From: Bacteroides sp.
GTDB taxonomy: Bacteria > Bacteroidota > Bacteroidia > Bacteroidales > Bacteroidaceae
Direction: 5' to 3'
NCBI RefSeq assembly: GCF_029057325.1
Contig: NZ_JAICZW010000096.1
Coordinates: forward strand, 1 to 64,000
DNA: 64,000 nt
The notes beneath the pieces are model-generated. The model had not been told where the DNA came from, did no database searches, and saw only the letters and a list, made by a program, of their open reading frames with translations. Shown here piece after piece: positions 37,511-45,875 of the stretch. The translations under genes were made by a program, and so were the position numbers. Every line of letters starts with the position of its first letter. The first letter of the stretch is position 1.

Positions 37511-37793
37511 TCGCTTTACTTTTTATATAATCCAGACTTTTGTGTTAATGATTCCAAATTAACGTAAATAGGCCGATATGTGTTGTTGCTTTTGTGAGTC
37601 TTTATTCAAGTAGTCGCACTTGATTTTTGAAGAGTCTCTTCTTGATTTCATCACTTTGATTGCACCATTATGTGGCGCACAATGATAATCTGTATGTTTA
37701 GGTGTAAATAATGGGTGGCTTTGGGTGGCGCATTGGCGAAGTCGGGAAGGCGGAGCATCTGCTTCGGGAGCTGAAAGTGCGTGAATGATACCG

Positions 37794-37880
37794 GCACCGG
37801 GGAAGGCCGTGTTACTCGGTGCCGGAGGCGTGCTTTCCCGGTGCCGGACGACCCGTTCCCCGGTGCCGGAGAAAACCGGC
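37794..37880. repeat. GGTGCCGG repeat cluster
   Basis: CCGGCACC or GGTGCCGG occurs four times in about 80 bp, three of them inside CCGGTGCCGGA-like contexts. A further copy is at about 40561. The function is unknown. Confidence 0.5.
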
Positions 37881-37969
37881 CTCAGAAGGGGTTGTGGATG
37901 GGGGTAGAAGAATCTTCATTTTGTGTAACGCTTTTGCCAAATTCATTCGTCTCCTTACCATTTTCATTC

Positions 37970-37977
37970 TACCTTTG
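37970..37977 (+). promoter_or_regulatory. -7 box for the HU-like gene
   Basis: TACCTTTG is an exact TAnnTTTG match about 98 nt before the ATG at 38075. Confidence 0.5.
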
Positions 37978-38074
37978 CACCGTGGTCACAAAAAAACTAT
38001 TCTTATTGACTGACGAGCCTGTAAGAACACGAGAAAACAAACTTATGATTACTGATTTAAAAAACTAAAAGATT

Positions 38075-38590
38075 ATGGCAATTTTATTTCGTAAGCACTA
38101 TCGTTTAAGCAATTTGGCTGACAAGAATTCTCCGAAGAAGGTATATCCTACGATTACTTACAAGTACAGCAACCCCGCCAAACTGAAGGAGGTGGCAAAG
38201 GAAATCAGCTCCGTTTCCGGAGTCAGTGAAGGTGACTGTTACAGCGTATTGAAAGATTTCCGCGCATATCTGAAGAAGACGTTGATGTCTGGCCGCATCG
38301 TGAACATCGACGGGCTGGGGCACTTCTTTCTTGCCGCCCAGAGCAAGGGAACGGATAGGGCGGAAGACTTCACCAGTAGCGATATCACGGCATTGCGCAT
38401 TTGCTTCCGTGCCAACAGCGATATCCGCATCATTGCCTCCGGCGCTACCCGTTCGGACGGGCTTGTCTTGAAAGACGTGGACCGCATCAACAATGATTCC
38501 GGTGAAAACGGCAGCGGCAATGAAGAAGGGGATGGAAACCAAGGCGGTTCCGGCGGTGACGACAACCAAGGGGAAAATCCGTTGGGATAA
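38075..38590 (+). CDS. HU-like DNA-binding protein with acidic glycine-rich tail
   Basis: A 171-residue protein. The HU/IHF-like fold covers about residues 30-110, with the EVAKEISSVSGVSEGDCYSVL helix region and GRIVNIDGLGHFFLAA beta-strand typical of the Bacteroidetes HU-like group. The last 33 residues are rich in Gly, Asn, Asp and Glu (NNDSGENGSGNEEGD...). The tail is unusual for bacterial HU and may be disordered. It has its own promoter and a terminator at 38626-38665, so it is monocistronic; its DNA sites are unknown. Confidence 0.88.
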   Translation: MAILFRKHYRLSNLADKNSPKKVYPTITYKYSNPAKLKEVAKEISSVSGVSEGDCYSVLKDFRAYLKKTLMSGRIVNIDGLGHFFLAAQSKGTDRAEDFTSSDITALRICFRANSDIRIIASGATRSDGLVLKDVDRINNDSGENGSGNEEGDGNQGGSGGDDNQGENPLG

Positions 38591-38625
38591 GATGATTCCA
38601 TTGATTTTGGCATTGGCATGAAAAT

Positions 38626-38665
38626 AGAGGGGCTGACTTACCTGATTGTGGTGGTCAGCCCCTCT
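38626..38665 (+). terminator. Hairpin terminator after the HU-like gene
   Basis: A perfect 12-bp stem AGAGGGGCTGAC/GTCAGCCCCTCT (38626-38637 with 38654-38665) with a 16-nt loop and a short T stretch. Confidence 0.75.
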
Positions 38666-38774
38666 TTGCATATACTTTTATGCTTTATCTTGTTTTCAAT
38701 GACTTTTGCCTGTGAATAGAGTGAGATTATACATATTTTCGATAACAATCTGCGTTTTTTTCTCTTTTAAAGAT

Positions 38775-38782
38775 TACTTTTG
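38775..38782 (+). promoter_or_regulatory. -7 box for the DUF6377 gene
   Basis: TACTTTTG is an exact TAnnTTTG match about 62 nt before the ATG at 38844. Confidence 0.5.
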
Positions 38783-38843
38783 TCAGACATTATTTTCCGC
38801 TTCCGGCGGAAGGACTTTCATTACTCTGAATTCGCGTATAAGT

Positions 38844-40517
38844 ATGAAAAAACATTGTTGCTTAAATCTGCTTTTCCTATTGTTGTTTTGTACCGGATGC
38901 AAGCGGTATGTCTCGAATAATGCCATAAAGGCCAATGAACCGTTGTTTGTTCAGTTGGACAGTTTGATAGATAATTCGGGGGAGTTTGTCCGACAGAAAG
39001 AAGAACGGATAGAGGCGTTGAAGCAATCGCTGAAACAATCTGCGGAATTTGAAAGGCGATATGAACTTTGTCAAGCCATTTATCTGGAGTATCGTGTGTA
39101 TGATGCGGATTCAGCCATGAAATATACCACACAAAGCCTTGAACTGGCGCGGCGGCATCACGACAAGGAGCGTGAGACTGAATCCCTGTTGGGCATCGGT
39201 TTCATTTATACGGCTAACGGCCTGCTCACTCAGGCTTCGTCGGTGATGCATTCGCTTCGTTCTTCGGAGATGTCCCGCCATTTGCGCTCACGCTATTACG
39301 GACAGATGCGTACCCTTTGCTCGCGGTTGCAACTCTATTCATTGGGGGATAATGCTTTGCACAAGCAGTATGGTGAGTTTTATGCGCTGTATTCGGATTC
39401 CGTCTTGCAGACGGCTACTCCGGATGAGCCGCGTTATCTTTATAGTCGGGTGTGGAAATATCAGGATGTTCCGGGGGAAGAGCGTGTTGCCATTAGAAAC
39501 GAATTGGAAAAGGAGAAAGGGCGTCTGTTGCCCAATAGCCGCAATTATTCCATCTTGACTTATAATCTGGCACTGCTTTATGAAAAGGAGGGCAATCATG
39601 TCAAATGGCTGGAAAATATGATATATTCGGGCATAGCCGATGTCTATGCGGTGAATCGGGATGTCGGCTCGCTGAATGCGCTGGCTTCCTATTTATACGA
39701 ACATGGTCAGTTGGACCGCGCTTACCGTTACAGTACTTATTGTACGGATATAGGCATGGTCTTTAAAAGCCGTGTACGATTGCTCCATCAACAGGAGCTG
39801 CAAGGGAAAATACACCAAAGCTACATTGAGCGTGACCGTGTGCAGCAGAAGCAATTGAGGTTGTTTCTTGTATCTATCAGCCTGCTTGCCGCTGTATTGC
39901 TGATAGTCCTTTTCTTCTTGTGGCGGCAGACGCAGAGGCGCAGGAAGGCGCTGGTGGAGCTGCATACTGCCAATGACCGGTTGAAGAACCTGAATAGCGA
40001 ACTGCAAAAGCTGAATAGCGAGCAGCAAAAGCTCAATTCGGTCTTACGCGATACCAATTACATCAAAGAGGAATACATCGGTCAGGTCTTCAAACTCTGT
40101 TCGTCCTACATCTGCCGGATGGAAGAGTATCGCAAGAAGCTGAACCGTAAGCTGAAGGCGGGGCAGCTCGAAGATTTGAAGAAGCTGATTAGTTCCACTC
40201 CTGCGGCGAGTGATGAGATGAAGGACTTTTATGAGAAGTTCGACTCCATTGTGCTGAATTTGTATCCCGATTTTGTAGAACACTTCAATGCTCTGCTTCG
40301 TCCGGAAGAGCATACTGAGGTGAGAGCCGGGCGCCTTAATACGGAACTGCGCATCCACGCCTTGATACGGATGGGGGTGACGGACAGTGAGAAGATTGCG
40401 GAATTCCTGCACTGCTCGCTGCAAACCGTCTATAACAACCGTTCCATAACCTTAAACAAGTCTTCACTCAGCAAGGACGAATTCCTTCGCGCCTTGAAAG
40501 AAATCTGCAGGAAATAG
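38844..40517 (+). CDS. DUF6377 membrane-anchored HTH regulator candidate
   Basis: A 557-residue protein starting at ATG 38844 (MKKHCCLNLLFLLL), chosen because it opens a lipoprotein-like signal with FCTGC. Residues about 50-330 are TPR-like helices (DADSAMKYTTQSLELARRH). A membrane helix (LFLVSISLLAAVLLIVLFFLW) is near 345, followed by a basic coiled coil with Leu/Asn/Ser/Glu repeats (SELQKLNSEQQKLNSVL). The C-terminus ends with an HTH-like ADSEKIAEFLHCSLQTVYNN pattern, here VTDSEKIAEFLHCSLQTVY. This architecture suits a one-component membrane regulator with a periplasmic sensor and cytoplasmic DNA-binding tail. It stands just upstream of, and in line with, the second susCD locus. Confidence 0.78.
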   Translation: MKKHCCLNLLFLLLFCTGCKRYVSNNAIKANEPLFVQLDSLIDNSGEFVRQKEERIEALKQSLKQSAEFERRYELCQAIYLEYRVYDADSAMKYTTQSLELARRHHDKERETESLLGIGFIYTANGLLTQASSVMHSLRSSEMSRHLRSRYYGQMRTLCSRLQLYSLGDNALHKQYGEFYALYSDSVLQTATPDEPRYLYSRVWKYQDVPGEERVAIRNELEKEKGRLLPNSRNYSILTYNLALLYEKEGNHVKWLENMIYSGIADVYAVNRDVGSLNALASYLYEHGQLDRAYRYSTYCTDIGMVFKSRVRLLHQQELQGKIHQSYIERDRVQQKQLRLFLVSISLLAAVLLIVLFFLWRQTQRRRKALVELHTANDRLKNLNSELQKLNSEQQKLNSVLRDTNYIKEEYIGQVFKLCSSYICRMEEYRKKLNRKLKAGQLEDLKKLISSTPAASDEMKDFYEKFDSIVLNLYPDFVEHFNALLRPEEHTEVRAGRLNTELRIHALIRMGVTDSEKIAEFLHCSLQTVYNNRSITLNKSSLSKDEFLRALKEICRK

Positions 40518-40572
40518 AGGCACGGGGAAGTTACCTGCCGTTGGAACCGGGACTCTCATGTGCCGGTGCCGG

Positions 40573-40614
40573 AATACCCATGCTTTGGTAATGTGGCTTC
40601 CAAGCATGGGTATT
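40573..40614 (+). terminator. Hairpin terminator after the DUF6377 gene
   Basis: AATACCCATGCTT (40573-40585) pairs with AAGCATGGGTATT (40602-40614), with a further TGG/CCA pairing inside; the sequence continues GTTTTG. This separates the regulator from susC. Confidence 0.75.
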
Positions 40615-40824
40615 GTTTTGGGCAATTGCACGTACCCGGTAAATGTATGTGGCCGTCTCCCTCTACAGCGGGCATATATGCCTGTTTCCTGACTACCGAT
40701 AGGCTTCCAAACGATTACTGAAAACTTCTTATTTGTTTTTATAATAAATTGATTGCTAATTGATTATGAATTATTGAATTTACCAAAACCGCTACCTGCA
40801 TATAGAAGCGGTTGTGGCATCGCC

Positions 40825-40832
40825 TAATTTTG
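40825..40832 (+). promoter_or_regulatory. -7 box for the second susC operon
   Basis: TAATTTTG is an exact TAnnTTTG match. The leader would be about 55 nt. Confidence 0.5.
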
Positions 40833-40893
40833 CCCTCATGATTTTCGCATGCAAATTTCTATTTACTTAAAAACAACTTTAAAAATGTAATTT

Positions 40894-43800
40894 ATGAAAA
40901 CCAGACAAAAATCAAGAGATGCAGGTGCCGTTCTGCTTGTCTGCCTTATGTGGATGCTGTCGCTTTCAAGTCCACTCTACGCGCAGACATGGAACATCAA
41001 CGGAAATGTGACGGACGAACTGGGAGAACCGGTTATCGGTGCCAATGTCGTGATACAGGGTACAGGTACGGGAAGTATTACCGATGTTGACGGAAACTTT
41101 CATCTCGCTTCGGTGGCGAAAGGGGCGATGCTGGAGGTGAGTTTCATAGGATATATCACCAAAACATTGCAGATAAAGGATGCGTCGCCGTTGAAGATTA
41201 CGCTGAAAGAAGATAGCCAGGCGTTGGATGAAGTGGTGGTGGTGGGTTATGGCGTGCAGCGCAAAAGCGACCTTACAGGTTCGGTGGCGTCGGTCAACTC
41301 CGAAGTGCTCGAGAGCCGTCCGCAAGCCAACTTGATTCAATCATTGCAAGGCTCCGTACCGGGATTGAACATCAGCGTGACGGGCAGCAATGCGGAAGGT
41401 TCGTCCACCACCACGCGCATTCGTGGAAACAACTCCATTACCGCCGATAACAAGCCTCTTGTCATTCTGGATGGAATACCTTTTGACGGACCGTGGTCGG
41501 AAATCAATCCGAACGATGTGGAAAGCATCGAAGTGCTGAAAGATGCCTCTTCGGCTGCCATCTATGGTGCCCGTGGTTCGAACGGTGTCATCCTGGTTAC
41601 TTCCAAACGTGGTAAGAAAGACAGACTGACGGTGTCGTATGACACTTATGTCACTATTGACAATCCCATCAATCTGCCTCGCATGATGAATGGAGAGGAG
41701 TTCTATAAATATAAAACAGAGGCGTTCAAGGCTACAAACACCACTCCTCCTACGGGAGACAACCCCGAACCGTGGTTGGACAACCTGACTCCTACCGAGC
41801 TGGCGATGCACGCTGCCGGTGAGAGCACCGACTGGATGAAGCTGGCGACGCAGACGGGCGTAAAACAGCAACACAATCTTTCGCTTCGTGGAGGCGCCAA
41901 CAAAACCGCTTATTTCGTTTCGTTGAACTATACGGATGTAAAGGGCACGGCGGTAGGCAACCAGTTCAAGCGCTACAACGTGCGTTTCAACCTGGACCAG
42001 GAGCTCAACAGTTGGTTGAAGTTCTCCACGACCACACAGTTGGGACGATACGACCGCAGCGGCAGCAGTGCCACGTTCTGGAGAGCGTTGAAGCAGGTTC
42101 CGTTGGGACGCGCTTATAATGAGGACGGGTCTCTTACGCTTTCCGCTACGGAGGACTCTTCTTCGGCATTCAGTGTAAATCCGTTGGGAACGCTCAACAA
42201 CCGGACAAAGGATATCCGTGCGAAGGTCATCACAAACAATGTGTTGGAGGTGAAAGTACCCTTCATCAAAGGATTGAGCTATAAATTGAATACAGGTTTC
42301 ACCTACCAGAACAGCTCCTATAAGAACTATCAAGGCTTGGACACCTACGAAGGCGCCGGTGCCAACGGCGTACTGAATACCGATGACTGGCATTCGGAAG
42401 AGTGGATTCTGGAGAATATCGTTTCTTACCAGCGTGAATTCGGCAAGCATCGCATCTTCTTCACCGGCTTGTATTCGGCTCAAAGCAAGGAGTACGAGCA
42501 GAACAAGATGGAAGGTAAGAATTTCCCCAATGATGTGATGTACTATTACCAGATTGCCAAGGCGGCTACCGTGTCAGGCAATTCTTCTTACTACAAGGAG
42601 AACCATATCTCACAAATGGGTCGTCTGAACTATACCTACGACGACCGTTATCTGCTGACTCTTACCGCCCGTCGCGACGGTTACTCCGCTTTTGGCGAGA
42701 GTTCTAAGTTCGGAGTCTTCCCTTCGGCGGCTATCGGATGGAACATTTCCAATGAAGCGTTTTTCAGCGGCAAGCCTATCAATGAAATCATCAGCAATCT
42801 GAAGTACCGCTTGTCGTGGGGTAAAAACGGAAACGAGGCTATCAGTGCCTACAGCACATTGCCCAATCTTTCGACTTACAACTACCTGAACGACGACCAT
42901 ACGGCTCAATTTGGTTTCTATCCTTCGAAACTGGCTTCTCCCGGTTTGGGTTGGGAGACGACTACCTCTGTCAATACAGGTTTTGACATCTCGTTGTGGA
43001 ACGGACGGATTCAGAGTTCGTTTGATATCTATTGGTCCAAGACCAAGGATTTGCTGCTTTCCCGCTCTATCCCTACCATTAACGGTACAGGTACCATTAC
43101 GGAGAATCGCGGTCAGACCCGTAACCGTGGCCTGGAGTTCCAACTCACTTCCAACAACATTACGAAGAAGAACTTCAGTTGGAGCACTACCTTCAACCTT
43201 TCACACTATCGCTCGGAGATTGTGGATGTCGGTTTGTACGATGCCAACGGGAAACCGATGGATGACGTGGCTTCCAGATGGTTCATCGGCGAGCCTATCA
43301 ACGTGAACTACGACTACAAGATTATCGGTGTATGGCAGATAGCCGACGCGTCCAATCCGACCGGACAGCAGGATCCCAACTATCGCAATTCCTATCCCGG
43401 ATATTTGAAATATCTTGATGTGGACGGTAAGGATGACATTACCACCGCTGATAGAACCATCATAGGCTCGGCTATCCCCAAGGTGAATATGAGTTTGATG
43501 AATATGTTCGAATACAAGAACTTCACCCTGAGCGTGTTCTTGACGGCTCAACTGGGACAGACCCATCTGAACGCCTTGTATGACACCAGCCACAATTCGT
43601 ATCGCCAGAACCGCTTTCTGGTGAATTTCTGGACGCCGGAGAATCCTACGAACAGCTATCCGAAGAACAGCCTGAACAGCGACGTGAATCCCGAGAGCGC
43701 CAATTTCTATGAGAAGACAGACTTCTTGCGTGTTTCCGATATCACGTTGGGATATAATTTCCCGCAACAATGGTTCCGCCGCACCTGCATCAAGCGTCTT

Positions 43801-43932
43801 AACCTCTATATGAATGTCAAGAACTTGGGTACGATCACGGGTTGGACCGGCATGGACCCGGAATTTCTGGATGACCAGTTGGCGGCTCCTCCGGTACGTT
43901 CGTTCACTTTCGGACTGAAGTTGGATATTTGA
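40894..43932 (+). CDS. SusC/RagA-family outer-membrane importer (second locus)
   Basis: A 1012-residue TonB-linked protein. Signal peptide to about 31 (SPLYAQT), carboxypeptidase-regulatory-like domain (GEPVIGANVVIQGTGTGS, about 42-110), TonB-box-like DEVVVVGYGVQRK near 112, plug and barrel, ending SFTFGLKLDI. It is shorter than the first SusC. Its partner SusD starts 46 bp downstream, and the operon continues to a DcuC carrier, iadA, a three-domain hydrolase/peptidase and GH97. The cargo is unknown; the gene neighbours suggest a peptide or glycopeptide rather than a plain polysaccharide. Confidence 0.96.
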   Translation: MKTRQKSRDAGAVLLVCLMWMLSLSSPLYAQTWNINGNVTDELGEPVIGANVVIQGTGTGSITDVDGNFHLASVAKGAMLEVSFIGYITKTLQIKDASPLKITLKEDSQALDEVVVVGYGVQRKSDLTGSVASVNSEVLESRPQANLIQSLQGSVPGLNISVTGSNAEGSSTTTRIRGNNSITADNKPLVILDGIPFDGPWSEINPNDVESIEVLKDASSAAIYGARGSNGVILVTSKRGKKDRLTVSYDTYVTIDNPINLPRMMNGEEFYKYKTEAFKATNTTPPTGDNPEPWLDNLTPTELAMHAAGESTDWMKLATQTGVKQQHNLSLRGGANKTAYFVSLNYTDVKGTAVGNQFKRYNVRFNLDQELNSWLKFSTTTQLGRYDRSGSSATFWRALKQVPLGRAYNEDGSLTLSATEDSSSAFSVNPLGTLNNRTKDIRAKVITNNVLEVKVPFIKGLSYKLNTGFTYQNSSYKNYQGLDTYEGAGANGVLNTDDWHSEEWILENIVSYQREFGKHRIFFTGLYSAQSKEYEQNKMEGKNFPNDVMYYYQIAKAATVSGNSSYYKENHISQMGRLNYTYDDRYLLTLTARRDGYSAFGESSKFGVFPSAAIGWNISNEAFFSGKPINEIISNLKYRLSWGKNGNEAISAYSTLPNLSTYNYLNDDHTAQFGFYPSKLASPGLGWETTTSVNTGFDISLWNGRIQSSFDIYWSKTKDLLLSRSIPTINGTGTITENRGQTRNRGLEFQLTSNNITKKNFSWSTTFNLSHYRSEIVDVGLYDANGKPMDDVASRWFIGEPINVNYDYKIIGVWQIADASNPTGQQDPNYRNSYPGYLKYLDVDGKDDITTADRTIIGSAIPKVNMSLMNMFEYKNFTLSVFLTAQLGQTHLNALYDTSHNSYRQNRFLVNFWTPENPTNSYPKNSLNSDVNPESANFYEKTDFLRVSDITLGYNFPQQWFRRTCIKRLNLYMNVKNLGTITGWTGMDPEFLDDQLAAPPVRSFTFGLKLDI

Positions 43933-43977
43933 GAAGAAGAACAGTATATTACAAAAAGCTAAAATAGTATTGTACGT

Positions 43978-45777
43978 ATGAAAAGAATGATACATTTCAA
44001 TATTTGGGTGTTTGCGGCCTTATTGCTCGTCATGAGCGGCTGTAATGAGGATAAGTTCTTGAAAGAGGACCCTCATGATGCACTCTATCCGGAAAACCTG
44101 CTTGTCGATTACAATGGGTTTAAGTCAATGATAACTCCTCTTTACGGTCTGATGCGCGCGGAGTATCGGCGTGCGGATGCGGTGGGAGGAAGCATCGCGC
44201 TTTGCCTGCATGCCGCTTGGGGCGGAGGTGTGGACAATTCATGGGCGAATAACACTCACTCCGAGATGAAGTTCCTCTACAATCCCAAAGAGATTACCTA
44301 TACCAGTCTTGCCATCTGGAACAACATCTTTCAATGGGGATACCGCATCATCAATACGGCCAACATGGTCATTTCAAGAGCCGGCAATGAGGGTATTAAC
44401 TGGGGAAGTGGAGCCGATGCCGAGAAACGTAAGAATGAAGTGCTTGCCGAGGCACGTTTCTTCCGTGCTTGGGCTTATCGCCACCTGACCTATTCGTTCG
44501 GTGCGGTGCCCCTTTCTACGGAAGAGATTACCGGCTTGAACTATCGCGACGACTGGGAACGTACGCCTGTCAGCGAGATTCGCAAAGTGATGGCTGAAGA
44601 CTTCCAGTTTGCGGCTGACAATCTTCCGTTGCGCACTTCCAATAACAGCAAAGTGTCTGGTGCCGTGGCTCGTCACTATCTGGGCGAGCTTTACCTGGCG
44701 GAAGGAGATGCCGAAAAAGCGGCTTCTGTGTTGAAACCCTTGGTGGAAAGTAATGAGTATTCCCTCATCACCCAGCGTTTTGGCGGCAATGCTTCTAACG
44801 AGGGTTGTCCTTTCATCGATGTGTTCTATACCCCTATGTACGCCGATGGAAATACGGAAGTATTGCTGGCTTTCCTGAATACGGAAGAAGAGAACAGTGC
44901 ATACGGTACTGCAAACGTCTATATGACTACCACCTACAAGAACTATTACGCCAATGACGGCAACTGCAAGAAGACAAACCAGCAGAATCCGGACTATGTG
45001 AACAATGGTGGAGAAGGCTCGTTCGCACAGGTATTCTGGCAAGCCAACGGCGGTAAGGGAGCCGGACGTGTGGTTCCCTCCAGAGGAGCGCTTCGCTTGT
45101 ACGATTATAAAGGGATGGGAGAACAAGATGACCGTGTATCTCCCGATGCCATCGTATGGAGCATCAACGATGTGGACGCTTCCGGTAATGTGACCAAGGT
45201 ATTCGAATTGGATGGAAAGGCACTTGTTGACACGACGGTCAATGCCTCTATGCTTTCCTCCACTTCCATCAAGAAATATAATTGGCCCACTACCCGCAAG
45301 TGGAACTATACCCCGCCCATTCTTGCCAATGCAGCCAATGACGGGCACTATGCGGATATTGTCTATTTGCGTTTGGCTGATACTTATCTGCTCTATGCGG
45401 AAGCTCTCTATAAGAGCCATCAGGCAGGCGAAGCCGTCAAGTGGATAAACAAGGTTCGCAACCGTTCCAACGCCGTCAGCATCACAGAAGACGACCTCAC
45501 GGCAGGTGGCATGGATTTCATTCTGGACGAGCGTAGCCGTGAGCTGCTTACGGAGGAAGAACGCCGTCACACACTGGTACGTGTCTGCCAAGAGAACGGT
45601 GGCGACGAGCGTGATACCGATAATTACTTCAAGCGTCGTATGCGGAAACTGAACGAGATAGCCGGCATCGCGGGACGTGGAATGGACGAGTATGATACTC
45701 CGGTGTTGTTCCCTCTGCCGCAATCGTTCATAGATTCCAATGTGGGGAATCCTTTGGAGAATAATCCCGGTTATTGA
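43978..45777 (+). CDS. SusD/RagB-family lipoprotein (second locus)
   Basis: A 599-residue surface lipoprotein with lipobox MSGC near residues 19-22 and the SusD start NEDKFLKEDPHDALYPENLL. Helical TPR-like regions follow (EVLAEARFFRAWAYRHLTY near 158) and the C-terminal LLTEEERRHTLVRV plus ENNPGY ending are typical of the RagB group. It is the SusC partner and should bind the ligand at the cell surface. A perfect 21-bp inverted repeat (45781-45851) follows directly after its stop codon, which could reduce expression of the genes further on. Confidence 0.95.
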   Translation: MKRMIHFNIWVFAALLLVMSGCNEDKFLKEDPHDALYPENLLVDYNGFKSMITPLYGLMRAEYRRADAVGGSIALCLHAAWGGGVDNSWANNTHSEMKFLYNPKEITYTSLAIWNNIFQWGYRIINTANMVISRAGNEGINWGSGADAEKRKNEVLAEARFFRAWAYRHLTYSFGAVPLSTEEITGLNYRDDWERTPVSEIRKVMAEDFQFAADNLPLRTSNNSKVSGAVARHYLGELYLAEGDAEKAASVLKPLVESNEYSLITQRFGGNASNEGCPFIDVFYTPMYADGNTEVLLAFLNTEEENSAYGTANVYMTTTYKNYYANDGNCKKTNQQNPDYVNNGGEGSFAQVFWQANGGKGAGRVVPSRGALRLYDYKGMGEQDDRVSPDAIVWSINDVDASGNVTKVFELDGKALVDTTVNASMLSSTSIKKYNWPTTRKWNYTPPILANAANDGHYADIVYLRLADTYLLYAEALYKSHQAGEAVKWINKVRNRSNAVSITEDDLTAGGMDFILDERSRELLTEEERRHTLVRVCQENGGDERDTDNYFKRRMRKLNEIAGIAGRGMDEYDTPVLFPLPQSFIDSNVGNPLENNPGY

Positions 45778-45780
45778 TAA

Positions 45781-45851
45781 CAAAGAATCAGATATAAATA
45801 CTGAAATTCGCGGGATGGCGGATTTTTCCGGTATTTATATCTGATTCTTTG
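45781..45851. repeat. Perfect 21-bp inverted repeat after susD
   Basis: CAAAGAATCAGATATAAATAC (45781-45801, shown as adjacent blocks CAAAGAATCA, GATATAAATA, C) is exactly complementary to 45831-45851, with a 29-nt loop. No U-tract follows, so it may stabilise or process the mRNA rather than end it. Confidence 0.75.
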
Positions 45852-45875
45852 CAGAAACTTAATATCTGATACTCT

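Larger units (their letters stand above)
37388..38074. other. 687-bp divergent region, fimbrial operon/HU gene
   Basis: It contains the fimbrial -7 box and terminator-like hairpin, a cluster of GGTGCCGG repeats (about 37794-37880), and the -7 box of the HU-like gene (37970-37977). No convincing protein gene was found. Confidence 0.6.
40518..40893. other. 376-bp intergenic region before the second susC
   Basis: It contains one GGTGCCGG copy, a terminator hairpin (40573-40614) for the DUF6377 gene, AT-rich DNA, and a -7 box (40825-40832) about 62 nt before the susC start. Nothing else is supported. Confidence 0.55.

Noticed and set aside
37388..37562. Invertible promoter for the fimbrial operon
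   Set aside because: The inverted repeat has a 9-nt loop, far too small for an invertible segment with a promoter inside, and no recombinase gene is near.
41341..42483. 380-codon minus-strand ORF opposite the second susC
   Set aside because: It is a shadow of the SusC reading frame.
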